Shown here: piece by piece, positions 1 through 7,896 of the stretch
How the letters are laid out: every line of letters starts with the position of its first letter
Numbering within the stretch: position 1 is the first letter of the stretch
Origin: Limnohabitans lacus
GTDB lineage: Bacteria; Pseudomonadota; Gammaproteobacteria; Burkholderiales; Burkholderiaceae_C
Length of the DNA: 58,566 nucleotides
Direction of reading: 5' to 3'
NCBI RefSeq assembly: GCF_030053395.1
Contig: NZ_JASGBH010000013.1
Location: 1 to 58,566, forward strand
Position numbers and translations under genes: made by a program
The notes under the pieces: generated by a model
The model's database searches: none
Told to the model about the DNA's origin: nothing
Seen by the model: the letters and a program-made list of their open reading frames with translations, nothing else

Positions 1-55
1 CAGCTTGCTTGAGGAATCCGATGATCTGCTCGTCGGTAAATCGTGTGGTCTTCAT
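1..55 (-). CDS. IS3-family transposase OrfA, N-terminal fragment (runs off window)
   Basis: Read on the minus strand the first 18 codons give MKTTRFTDEQIIGFLKQA, the typical start of OrfA of IS3-family (IS407-like) elements, the helix-turn-helix subunit of the transposase. The start codon is at 53-55, with a GGAG-type ribosome binding site just upstream. The rest of the gene lies outside the window, so whether the element is complete cannot be judged. Confidence 0.85.
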   Translation of the reverse strand, partial: MKTTRFTDEQIIGFLKQA

Positions 56-123
56 ATCCGCCATTCTCCAAAATTAGCGGACTCAGTTCCATCGGTTTGG
101 TATGGCTCAGAGGGGGCAGGTCA
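1..123 (-). mobile_element. Terminal part of an IS3-family insertion sequence
   Basis: The minus strand from 123 reads TGACCTGCCCCCT, then about 55 bases of leader, then orfA. IS3-family elements commonly begin with TGA and carry orfA close to this end, so the boundary is placed at 123. The outermost TGA is also the stop codon of the neighbouring SIR2 gene, which argues that the element landed inside that gene. The other end is outside the window. Confidence 0.7.
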
Positions 124-1764
124 AGGGTGTCCTTCAACAAACGCTGGCATTAAAAGGTTTGCGTCGAAGTAGAGCTTTTGGGGCAATGTTGCTTTGTGCA
201 GCAAGGTCGTTCGCGGTGCTTGAAACGCTAGTTCAACCGCGAAGCTAATTCGCCCCAATTCGCCAAGCAAAGCCGCTTCTTGCACTGTAGGCCGTTGGAA
301 CAGGCTTTCGAGGGTACGTTCAACTCTTTCTCTGTCAAACGCCGTAAGCTTGCTGCCCACCTCCATAAGCACGGGACGGAAGGCTAAGTTATCAGGCGCT
401 TTACCAGCGGCGAAGGCGGCACCTAGGTCCCATCCGCGTCGGTGAATCACCTCGCGAAGAAACATCCCGATTACATCGGCCACGTGCGCGGTAGGTTTCC
501 AGCCCTCTTGCACGTGTGCGCGATTACAGACACTTGTCTTCAGCGTCTCGATTGCATCGTTTAGCGTCGAGGCAACCTCTGGCTCCCCAATCCAACCGAA
601 GCGAGCACCCTTGACTTCTTGGTTTTTGTTCTTCCTGACCAGATCTGCGCTGATAAGCGCCTTCAGCGCTCTATCGACAAGCTGGTTGACTTCCTTTCCC
701 CTAACACCGAGAGCTTTCCTGACTTGCTCGTGGAGGTCAGCTAGGCCAAGTGACTTCGGATGACTCTCTTGCAAGGAGGCGGAGAGCACCCCTTCTATGA
801 CAATCTCTCGAAGTGGCGTGTGCTCCGACGCCACGCTCACTCGCGCATAGCAGGCGGCCAGATACTGTTTCGTTGCTGCGTATGGATGCGCTGCTGCAAC
901 TACGGTTCTGGCGGGTGTCTTGGTTAGGGATTTCGCGTAGGTCGCAACTCCATCCCAGAGCGCACGATGGTTATCAGCAGTGTCGTATTTCACAACCGTG
1001 ATGTTGAGGCGATGTGCTTTTTGAATTAGCTCGGACGCGTTTGTCTCGGGAAGGATGGCTAAATGTCGCCCGGGTGCACCTGGGCCGAATCGTTTATCAA
1101 TTTGTTCAAGTACGTACTTAATCGCAGGGTCGTAAAAGGAAAACCCAAGAAAAAGAACTTGCTTATGAAGGAAGATTTGGGTTAACAGTTCAATGTATGG
1201 CGTGCTCTCGAGCAATTGGTTGAACTGGCTTTCTGAGAGCACCATCGACTTCGGGGCCTCAATGCAGCCGTGAATTCTCGCAACGTACAACTCAGTTTCC
1301 CAGACCGCAGCCGAAAAGGTCGTGTCACCAAGCTTGTAGTCTCTCGGTGGCTGCTTCTTCGCGTTCACGATGGCCTCGAGTATGGAGCGGTCAAAGTTGG
1401 TCGTGAGCGCGCCCTTGAACGGTAACGAAGCGAGCGGCACGAGCGGCTTGCTGTCGTAAGTGCCGAGCAACTTCTTGAGAGTTACATTCTTATTCCCCTC
1501 AAGCACTTCACCGGTCAGCCAAAAATAGTCTGCGGCTTTGGTTAGGTCGCCTTTGGCAATGTATTGCAGCATCTGGTTTGCTGTTAGTGCGTCAGTTGCT
1601 CGGATCGACTCAGCCATCTGCGATAGGAGCCCCTTCCAATCTGGTAGACCGGCGAGCATCGAAACCCCAGCGCCAGTGAACAGTATTGGCTCACTCGACG
1701 CCTCGAAAAATGCCTCTAGTGCATCCGCTATAGGTTCTAATGGTTTCATCATAGGTCTACGCAT
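121..1764 (-). CDS. SIR2-domain protein, probably 3'-truncated by an IS
   Basis: A 547-residue protein with an N-terminal SIR2-like NAD-binding domain: GAGVS at residues 31-35, TTNFD at 121-125 with the likely catalytic Asn123, RIHG with His165, and GFSFYD at 207-212. The remaining ~270 residues look alpha-helical and match nothing I recognise. SIR2 proteins of this kind are often anti-phage NAD hydrolases, and the gene lies 229 bp downstream of a restriction-modification gene, so a defence role is inferred. The stop codon (121-123) belongs to the adjoining IS terminus, so the natural C-terminus is probably missing. ATG codons at residues 5 and 6 are alternative starts. Confidence 0.8.
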   Translation of the reverse strand: MRRPMMKPLEPIADALEAFFEASSEPILFTGAGVSMLAGLPDWKGLLSQMAESIRATDALTANQMLQYIAKGDLTKAADYFWLTGEVLEGNKNVTLKKLLGTYDSKPLVPLASLPFKGALTTNFDRSILEAIVNAKKQPPRDYKLGDTTFSAAVWETELYVARIHGCIEAPKSMVLSESQFNQLLESTPYIELLTQIFLHKQVLFLGFSFYDPAIKYVLEQIDKRFGPGAPGRHLAILPETNASELIQKAHRLNITVVKYDTADNHRALWDGVATYAKSLTKTPARTVVAAAHPYAATKQYLAACYARVSVASEHTPLREIVIEGVLSASLQESHPKSLGLADLHEQVRKALGVRGKEVNQLVDRALKALISADLVRKNKNQEVKGARFGWIGEPEVASTLNDAIETLKTSVCNRAHVQEGWKPTAHVADVIGMFLREVIHRRGWDLGAAFAAGKAPDNLAFRPVLMEVGSKLTAFDRERVERTLESLFQRPTVQEAALLGELGRISFAVELAFQAPRTTLLHKATLPQKLYFDANLLMPAFVEGHP

Positions 1765-1993
1765 TTTTTTGACTTCGTGCTACCTGATGCATGCACTTTT
1801 TGCGCATTAACTTTGACCAGTCGGAACCAGGGCTTCTTAGGTCGGGAGCGGACTCTGAATCGATCTTTGCTTAACTGCAAAAAATGTTGTGAATACAGCA
1901 TTCGATTACATGTCCTGATTTTTAGCGAAGGGGTAACTTCCGGTAAAAGGACATTTTGATGACGATACGGAATTAATTTGCTGGGCATCGCTG
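1765..1993. other. Gap between the SIR2 gene and the MmeI-like gene
   Basis: 229 bp, visibly more AT-rich than the flanking chromosome. The reading frames in it (for example minus strand 1749-1997) have no recognisable product. It may hold the SIR2 gene promoter, but I see no convincing -35/-10 pair and no terminator hairpin. Confidence 0.5.
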
Positions 1994-4789
1994 TCAACTT
2001 TCTGCAGATTTAGGTTTTTGTTTTTTCTTGGAGGCCAGCGCAGGCAGCAAGCTGGTGATGCGCTGGTACAGATCGAACAGGAAGGCCACGCGTTCGGCGT
2101 CGGAGGCGTAGTTCTTTTTGCCGCCGCTGGGTTGGTAGGCGGCGTCTACGGCGGTGTCTAGTTTTTGGTGGGCCTTGAGCAGGGCCGGAGGCATGGTCAG
2201 CGGGTCGTAGAGGTCGGCCAGTGACGAGCTTGCAAATTGGGCGCGGGCGTCGAGGACGCATTGGGCGGCTTGTTCGATGGCGGTGCGGTGTTTGTCGCTG
2301 AGTGGCTCGCCAGAGAAGCCGGGCCAGGGGTAGTTGTTGTAGACGATGGTATTGGAGTAGCGGTATCGACTTTCAAGGCGTCCGCATGTGAAACGCATGA
2401 AAGCGTTGTGCATGGCGCTGGTCATGACGCCAAAATGGAAAAGTCCCGCATTTGGAATCATTGCATTGGCATTGCCGCAAACAATTGAGGCATCACAAAA
2501 TCCAATGGGTACGTATGTTCGAGCTTCAGAGCTATGAAGCGGGATCAACAAATAATTACCCTCCGCCGGTTGTCTAATTTCTCCAAAAATTGCAGGTGTT
2601 TCACTCAACTCGATGGTTGCCAATTTCGTGCTGGACTTCCGCATTGCTTTTACGGCTTGGATGCGTTTCATTACCTCTGGCATGCTGCGCAGTTCGTTGG
2701 GTGGGCAGTCCACTAGCCACAGGCACCAGCGTTGGATGTTGTTGATGAACTCGTCTGCACCCAAAAAAGGGCGAATCCATTTGTCGGCTTGAGGCTCCAC
2801 CACCAACAGCTCTGTTTTTTCTGCATCTTCCAACAGCAAATTCCCGCCATCGGTGGGTTGGCTGCCTTTCGTCATTTGTGGAACATTGCAAATAGGTTCT
2901 CTGCGCTTGGGTAGAAAAACGGTGGGTGCGTCTATCAGGTACGGATTGATGTTTTTTACCGGGACGGCAAGCGGAAGTCCCTTGATGTCTTCGTATTCGT
3001 AAATGGTTTTGACGACTTGGTTTTCGTGACCGAAACCCACAATCACGCAATGCACAGCAGCGTTGCCTTTTGCCTCATTGCTCCACTGAAACGTGCGGTG
3101 GGCAAAGTGGATATGCATGCCCAGGCGTTGCATCTCGCCCCAAAGCACGGCCACGTGTTCGCCTTGAGTGATGCTGTTGGTCGAGACAAATGCAGCATGC
3201 GTTTGATTCCCTTGGCAATACCTTCCTGCCAAGATGTACCAGCCACATACAAAGTCCAAAACACCCGCGCCGTGGATGCCTTGCATCACGGCTGCGAGGT
3301 CTGCTTTTTGGTCTTTGCTTTGGTAGCTGTATCCCAAAAACGGCGGATTGCCCAACACATAACTGCACCGCTCCGCTGGCAGCACATCGTTCCAGTCCAG
3401 CTGCAGCGCGTTGGCGTGGCGTATTTGTGGTGTGCTTTTGAGCGGGATGCGGGCAAAGTACAGGCCAAACTCCACGCTCACGCGCAGGTTCATTTGGTGG
3501 TCCACCAGCCACAGGGCCACTTGGGCAATTTGTGCCGGAAACTCTTCGATCTCGATGCCAAAGAATTGGTCCACGTTCACGCCAATCAGGCCATGCACGT
3601 CCACCGTCAGCTGGCCTTTGTGGGCGCTCAGTTCGTGGTCGGCCCGCAGCACTTTCAGCTCCAGCTCGCGCAGTTCGCGGTAGCTGATCACCAAGAAGTT
3701 GCCGCACCCACAGGCTGGGTCAAAAAACGTCAGTTGTCGCAGCTTTTTGTGAAACTCAAACAGCTTGTTGCGGTGGCCCTTCACGCGTTCAAATTCGGCG
3801 TGCAGTTCGTCCAGAAACAGCGGCTTGATGAGCTTGAGGATGTTGGCCTCAGACGTGTAGTGCGCACCCAGGTTGCGGCGGGCCTTCTCGTCCATGATGC
3901 TTTGGAACAGGCTGCCAAAAATCGCCGGGCTGATGGCCGACCAGTCGAGCGCGCAGGCGTCCAGCAGGGCTTCGCGCATGGCGGTGCTGAAGTCGGCCAT
4001 GGGCAGGGTTTCTTCAAACAGGCGGCCGTTGATGTACGCAAACTGGCCCAGCTGTTCGTCGATGTTTTTGCTGCGCTGGCTCTCGTGCGTGTTGAGCACC
4101 TGAAACAGTTGCCCCAGGCGCGGCCCCAGGTCCGAGCCGTCGGGCGCGGTGCGTTCTTCCACAAAGTCTCTGAACGATTGCGCGGGCTGAAAGATGCCGG
4201 TGTCGTCGGCAAACAAACAAAACAGCAGGCGCACCAGCAGCACCTCGAGCGCGTGGCCGCTGTAGCCACTGGCTTTCAGGGCGTCGTGCAGGCGGCCCAT
4301 GCGTTCGGCGGCCTTGATGTTGACCGGGTCTTCCGAACGAATGTCTTGCACCTTGTAGCCCGCCAGCAGGCCAAAGAGCTTGACGTGTTTGTGCAGGTGC
4401 TTGAGTTCAAACTCCACCGTCTCGCCGGTGGCCAGGCGCCGCACCCGAAAGCGGGCAAAGTCGCACACCACCACCAGCTGGGGCAGGTCGCGCTCGGGCA
4501 GGTTGTGCAGGTAGCCAATGGCTTGGTCCACCGCGTCGTCCAGGCTTTTGCCGCGCGACTTGTGCTCCACCAACAGCACACCGGGCCAAAACAGGTCCAC
4601 AAAGCCTTGCGCGCCGCCGAGCTTTTTGACGTTCAGCTCAAAGGTGGCGACGCGTTTGTTGGTGATGCCAAAGATTTCAAAGAAATCGATCCAAAAGGGC
4701 TTGGCTTGGCTGTCCTCGTTGCAGGCGTCGGCCCAGGTTTTGCTGAAAAGCAATGCCCTGGATTTGATTCCGTTCCAATTAAGACCCAT
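1994..4789 (-). CDS. MmeI-like type IIL restriction-modification enzyme
   Basis: A 931-residue single-chain enzyme that should both cleave DNA and methylate adenine at one target. The N-terminal nuclease motif is Asp65-X9-Glu75-His-Lys77 (D...EXK). After a helical spacer comes a gamma-class N6-adenine methyltransferase: motif X GAHYTS at 308-313, SAM-binding motif I DPACGCGNF at 357-365, catalytic motif IV NPPF at 481-484. The last ~350 residues fit the target-recognition and C-terminal domains. Length and domain order match the MmeI family, and no motif is obviously broken. It stands upstream of the SIR2 gene on the same strand, which suggests a small defence cluster. Sequence specificity cannot be read from the protein. 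Confidence 0.9.
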   Translation of the reverse strand: MGLNWNGIKSRALLFSKTWADACNEDSQAKPFWIDFFEIFGITNKRVATFELNVKKLGGAQGFVDLFWPGVLLVEHKSRGKSLDDAVDQAIGYLHNLPERDLPQLVVVCDFARFRVRRLATGETVEFELKHLHKHVKLFGLLAGYKVQDIRSEDPVNIKAAERMGRLHDALKASGYSGHALEVLLVRLLFCLFADDTGIFQPAQSFRDFVEERTAPDGSDLGPRLGQLFQVLNTHESQRSKNIDEQLGQFAYINGRLFEETLPMADFSTAMREALLDACALDWSAISPAIFGSLFQSIMDEKARRNLGAHYTSEANILKLIKPLFLDELHAEFERVKGHRNKLFEFHKKLRQLTFFDPACGCGNFLVISYRELRELELKVLRADHELSAHKGQLTVDVHGLIGVNVDQFFGIEIEEFPAQIAQVALWLVDHQMNLRVSVEFGLYFARIPLKSTPQIRHANALQLDWNDVLPAERCSYVLGNPPFLGYSYQSKDQKADLAAVMQGIHGAGVLDFVCGWYILAGRYCQGNQTHAAFVSTNSITQGEHVAVLWGEMQRLGMHIHFAHRTFQWSNEAKGNAAVHCVIVGFGHENQVVKTIYEYEDIKGLPLAVPVKNINPYLIDAPTVFLPKRREPICNVPQMTKGSQPTDGGNLLLEDAEKTELLVVEPQADKWIRPFLGADEFINNIQRWCLWLVDCPPNELRSMPEVMKRIQAVKAMRKSSTKLATIELSETPAIFGEIRQPAEGNYLLIPLHSSEARTYVPIGFCDASIVCGNANAMIPNAGLFHFGVMTSAMHNAFMRFTCGRLESRYRYSNTIVYNNYPWPGFSGEPLSDKHRTAIEQAAQCVLDARAQFASSSLADLYDPLTMPPALLKAHQKLDTAVDAAYQPSGGKKNYASDAERVAFLFDLYQRITSLLPALASKKKQKPKSAES

Positions 4790-4864
4790 TTGGTACTCAC
4801 AAAATGAGCTGGGATCGTAACTGAAAGTATTCGGTTTTCTGGCGGGATGAGTGCTGGAGGTGTA

Positions 4865-4941
4865 ACGGTATGGGGTGTGGCCTGGCTCATACAGGCCCCA
4901 AGGGTGCAGCAGCTGCCTCTATGCAAAGCATTTCCTACCGT
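4865..4941 (+). other. Candidate structured leader upstream of the ModA-like gene
   Basis: Plus-strand RNA could fold into a four-helix junction: closing helix ACGGTA (4865-4870) with TACCGT (4936-4941), enclosing hairpins GGCCTG/CAGGCC (4879-4884/4892-4897), GCAG/CTGC (4906-4909/4913-4916) and ATGC/GCAT (4921-4924/4928-4931). It ends about 80 bp before the modA-like start. I could not match it to a known riboswitch consensus, including the molybdenum cofactor motif. Chance complementarity is possible. Confidence 0.25.
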
Positions 4942-5021
4942 GTCTTCACGTATGGCACAGGCCCCGGGGCTGGGTAGCATCGGTTTTATCCTTTTGACCT
5001 TTTTGAGCCTGCGAGATCACC

Positions 5022-5828
5022 ATGCGATTGACCACCACTGCTTTGCTGACGACCAGTTTGCTCACCGCCTGCGCCATGCCCCAAACACCTTTGAGCCCCG
5101 AACCCATCGCCGTGGTGGCGGCGGGCAGCTTGCGCGAGGCGATGACTGAAATTGCCAGCGCGCACGAGGCCCGCACCGGGCAAAAACTGGCCTTGTCTTT
5201 TGCGGCCTCTGGCCTGCTGCGCGAGCGCATCGAAAAGGGCGAGGCGGCCCAAGTGTTCGCCTCGGCCGACATGGGGCATCCGCAAAAGCTGGCTGACGCC
5301 GGCAGCTGGAGCCCGCCCCGCGTGTTTGTGCGCAATCAGCTGTGCGCGCTCACCCAAGCCAACCTCAACTTGACGCCCGAGCGTTTGCTGGGCGCTTTGC
5401 TCGATCCGGCCGTGCGTGTGGGCGCCAGCACCCCCAAGGCCGACCCGGCCGGTGACTATGCTTGGGCGTTGTTTCGCCGGGCCGATGCATTGAGCGCGGG
5501 CGCTTACGCCGCGCTGGACCGCAAGGCATTGCAGTTGACCGGTGGCCCCACATCGCCCAAACCACCCGCTGGTCGCGGCACTTATGCGTGGGTCATGGAC
5601 CAGGGGCAGGCCGATGTCTTTCTGACCTATTGCACCAATGCCGTGGCGGCACAACAAGAGGTGCCGCGCTTGAAGATCGTGTCGGTGCCAACCCATTTGC
5701 AGGTGTCTGCAGACTACGGCCTCACCGTGCGCCGTGGCGCCCACCCGGCGGCACAAGCCTTCGCCGACGCTTTGCTTGCGCCAAGCGCTCAGGCGGTGTT
5801 TGCACGGTATGGGTTTGGGAGTCCTTGA
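5022..5828 (+). CDS. modA: ModA-like molybdate/oxyanion-binding lipoprotein (orphan)
   Basis: A 268-residue periplasmic binding protein of the molybdate family. It begins with a signal peptide ending in a lipobox-like LLTAC (residues 13-17), then the family hallmark AAGSLREAM, and later FASADM and the YAWVMDQGQADVFLTY region. ModA proteins deliver molybdate (sometimes tungstate) to a ModB permease and ModC ATPase, but neither is encoded next to it. It may work with a transporter elsewhere or with a different ligand. A possible structured leader lies upstream. The family call is firm; the ligand is not shown. Confidence 0.8.
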   Translation: MRLTTTALLTTSLLTACAMPQTPLSPEPIAVVAAGSLREAMTEIASAHEARTGQKLALSFAASGLLRERIEKGEAAQVFASADMGHPQKLADAGSWSPPRVFVRNQLCALTQANLNLTPERLLGALLDPAVRVGASTPKADPAGDYAWALFRRADALSAGAYAALDRKALQLTGGPTSPKPPAGRGTYAWVMDQGQADVFLTYCTNAVAAQQEVPRLKIVSVPTHLQVSADYGLTVRRGAHPAAQAFADALLAPSAQAVFARYGFGSP

Positions 5829-5861
5829 ATTTGAGCCCTGATATGGTGGGTTGTGATCTGT

Positions 5862-5891
5862 TTGTAAGATCGATGAAATGCCATGTATAGA
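5862..5891 (+). promoter_or_regulatory. Sigma70-type promoter candidate
   Basis: TTGTAA at 5862-5867 and TATAGA at 5886-5891 are separated by 18 bp. Predicted transcription would start near 5898, only about 45 bases before a strong terminator hairpin at 5943, so the transcript would be a short RNA unless it reads through to the downstream hydrolase gene. Confidence 0.4.
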
Positions 5892-5942
5892 ATTTGCACC
5901 AAGGCATAGCCTACGAGGTTACCCAATTTGGTAGCCGACAAT

Positions 5943-5966
5943 AGCCCGCGAAAGCGGGCTTTTGCT
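5943..5966 (+). terminator. Rho-independent terminator
   Basis: Perfect 7-bp stem AGCCCGC (5943-5949) and GCGGGCT (5954-5960) around a GAAA tetraloop, followed by TTTGCTTTT. It ends either the modA-like transcript or the short transcript predicted from the promoter at 5862-5891. Confidence 0.8.
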
Positions 5967-6102
5967 TTTCTTGAACCTGGAGTTTTGCTTTCCCAGCAAG
6001 CCATTTCCCTAGGGCCGGCAGGCATCAAGCATCAGCGACTTGCACTTCAAGTGACCATTTGTGCAAAGATCGCCGTTTCAAAAACACCTCAAGGAGACCT
6101 TT

Positions 6103-7008
6103 GTGAACCACGATCTGATTGAAGATGCCCAGGCTTTGCTGGGCAAGAACGCGTTCGAGGGCAGCACGCGCCGTCAGGCTTTGCAGCTGGCGCTGGGGGC
6201 CGGAGTGGGTGTGGGTTACGCCGCTGCGGCGGGCACGGTGATGGCGCAAACCGCGATCAAGACGCCTTCGACCGGCCTGGTCTCGGGCGAGGTGACCATC
6301 GATGTGAATGGCTTCAAGATGCCCGCTTACCGCAGTGCGCCTGCGGGCAAGACCAACTTGCCGGTGGTGTTGGTGATCTCCGAAATCTTTGGCGTGCACG
6401 AGTACATCGCCGATGTCACGCGCCGCTTGGCGCAGGCCGGTTACATGGCCATTGCCCCCGAGCTGTTTGTGCGCCAGGGCGACCCGAGCGAATACGGCGA
6501 GATCGCCAAGTTGCAGTCCGAAATCATTGCCAAGGTGCCCGACGCGCAGGTGATGGGCGACCTGGACGCCACCGTGGCCTGGGCCGCTGCCAACGGTGGC
6601 AACACCGACAAGCTGGCGATCACCGGTTTTTGCTGGGGTGGCCGCATCACTTGGCTGTATGCCGCGCACCAGCCCAAGCTCAAGGCGGGCGTGGCCTGGT
6701 ATGGCCGCTTGGTGGGCGCTGCCACACCCCAGACGCCACAGCACCCTGTGGCGCTGGCCGCGCAAATCAAGGCGCCGGTGCTGGGCCTGTATGGCGCGGC
6801 CGACACGGGCATCCCCCTTGACAGTGTTGATAAGATGAAAGCCGAACTGGCCAAGAGCTCAGCGGCTGGCAAGGCAAGCGAGTTTGTGGTTTATCCTGAG
6901 GCCCCGCACGCTTTTCATGCCGACTACCGGCCCAGCTTCCGCCAGGCGGCGGCCGAGGACGGTTGGCAGCGCTTGCTGGCCTGGCTCAAGCGTCAAGGCG
7001 TGGCCTGA
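6103..7008 (+). CDS. Dienelactone hydrolase family protein, exported (Tat-like signal)
   Basis: A 301-residue alpha/beta hydrolase. GTG at 6103 is chosen because AAGGAG precedes it at the right distance; the longer frame from 6061 has no such site. Residues near 17-45 form a signal peptide with a twin-arginine (STRRQAL) and a cleavage-like AQTA, so export by Tat is likely. The mature part shows the DLH triad: Cys nucleophile in GFCWGG, Asp in GAADTG, His in PHAFH. Such enzymes hydrolyse dienelactones or related esters; the true substrate is unknown. Transcription appears to be closed by the hairpin at 7021. Confidence 0.85.
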   Translation: MNHDLIEDAQALLGKNAFEGSTRRQALQLALGAGVGVGYAAAAGTVMAQTAIKTPSTGLVSGEVTIDVNGFKMPAYRSAPAGKTNLPVVLVISEIFGVHEYIADVTRRLAQAGYMAIAPELFVRQGDPSEYGEIAKLQSEIIAKVPDAQVMGDLDATVAWAAANGGNTDKLAITGFCWGGRITWLYAAHQPKLKAGVAWYGRLVGAATPQTPQHPVALAAQIKAPVLGLYGAADTGIPLDSVDKMKAELAKSSAAGKASEFVVYPEAPHAFHADYRPSFRQAAAEDGWQRLLAWLKRQGVA

Positions 7009-7020
7009 TGAACACATGAA

Positions 7021-7047
7021 AAACCGCCCTTCGGGGCGGTTTGTTTT
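7021..7047 (+). terminator. Rho-independent terminator after the hydrolase gene
   Basis: AAACCGCC (7021-7028) pairs with GGCGGTTT (7035-7042) and is followed by GTTTT. It lies 12 bp after the hydrolase stop codon. Confidence 0.85.
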
Positions 7048-7077
7048 GGCGGTGGTGCAAACACCGCGGATGGAAAA

Positions 7078-7896
7078 ATGACTCTTTTGGCAATTTTGAT
7101 CGGGACCCTGGTGGCGGGTATTGGCAGCGTCTGGCTGGCCGCGTGGCTGAGCTTTGGCGTGATCAGCCGCTACACCCAGCACATGCTCAGCCTGGCGGCG
7201 GGCGCTTTGCTGGCCACCGCGTTCTTGCATCTCTTGCCCGAGGCCTTCGAGGCGGGCGTGCCCCCACAGGCTTTGTTTTTGACTTTGCTTTTGGGCTTGG
7301 TTTTTTTCTTTTTGCTCGACAAGGCCGAGCTGTGGCACCACGGGCATGAGCATCACCATGGGCACCACGATCATGGCCATGCGGGTGCGGACCATGCAGG
7401 TCACGACCACCATGCGCACCATCACCACGCGCATGGCGAGCGCACCGCTGGGCATTGGGCGGTGTTGGCCGGTGACAGCGTGCATTGCTTTGGCGACGGC
7501 ATCTTGATCGCCTCGGCCTTCATGGCCGACTTGCAGCTGGGCGTGATTGCCTCACTGGCCGTGCTGGCGCACGAGGTGCCGCACCACATGGGCGACTTGG
7601 TCGTCTTGCGTCAGGGCAGCAGCAACCGCCGCGCAGCGGTCGTCAAGGTGTCGATGGCGGGCGCCATCACGGCGCTGGGTGGCGCGGTGGGCTATGTGCT
7701 GGTCGACGCCTTGCACGGCGCCTTGCCCTACTTCTTGGTGGTGGCCAGCAGCAGCTTCATCTATGTGGCGCTGGCCGACTTGATCCCCCAACTCCAAAAA
7801 CGCCTGAGCGCCCAAGAGACCGTGTCTCAAATCATCTGGCTCATCGGCGGCATGGCCATGGTCATGGCCGTGAGCCACCTGGCCCACACCGGTTGA
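7078..7896 (+). CDS. ZIP-family divalent metal transporter
   Basis: A 272-residue membrane protein with about eight hydrophobic segments. Between the third and fourth lies a histidine-rich loop (roughly residues 86-120, many HH and HGH units) that probably binds zinc or another divalent ion. The two ZIP metal-site helices are visible: HCFGDGI near residue 137 and HEVPHHMGD near 164. ZIP proteins usually bring Zn, Fe or Mn into the cytoplasm. Its stop codon abuts the stop codon of the convergent sulfurtransferase gene (TGATCA at 7894-7899), leaving no room for a separate terminator. Confidence 0.9.
   Translation: MTLLAILIGTLVAGIGSVWLAAWLSFGVISRYTQHMLSLAAGALLATAFLHLLPEAFEAGVPPQALFLTLLLGLVFFFLLDKAELWHHGHEHHHGHHDHGHAGADHAGHDHHAHHHHAHGERTAGHWAVLAGDSVHCFGDGILIASAFMADLQLGVIASLAVLAHEVPHHMGDLVVLRQGSSNRRAAVVKVSMAGAITALGGAVGYVLVDALHGALPYFLVVASSSFIYVALADLIPQLQKRLSAQETVSQIIWLIGGMAMVMAVSHLAHTG

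Noticed and set aside
1749..1997. Small minus-strand frame between SIR2 and MmeI genes
   Set aside because: No ribosome binding site, no motif, and overlaps both flanking genes; likely chance.
3017..4807. 596-codon plus-strand frame
   Set aside because: Antisense shadow of the MmeI-like gene, whose motifs and length are complete.
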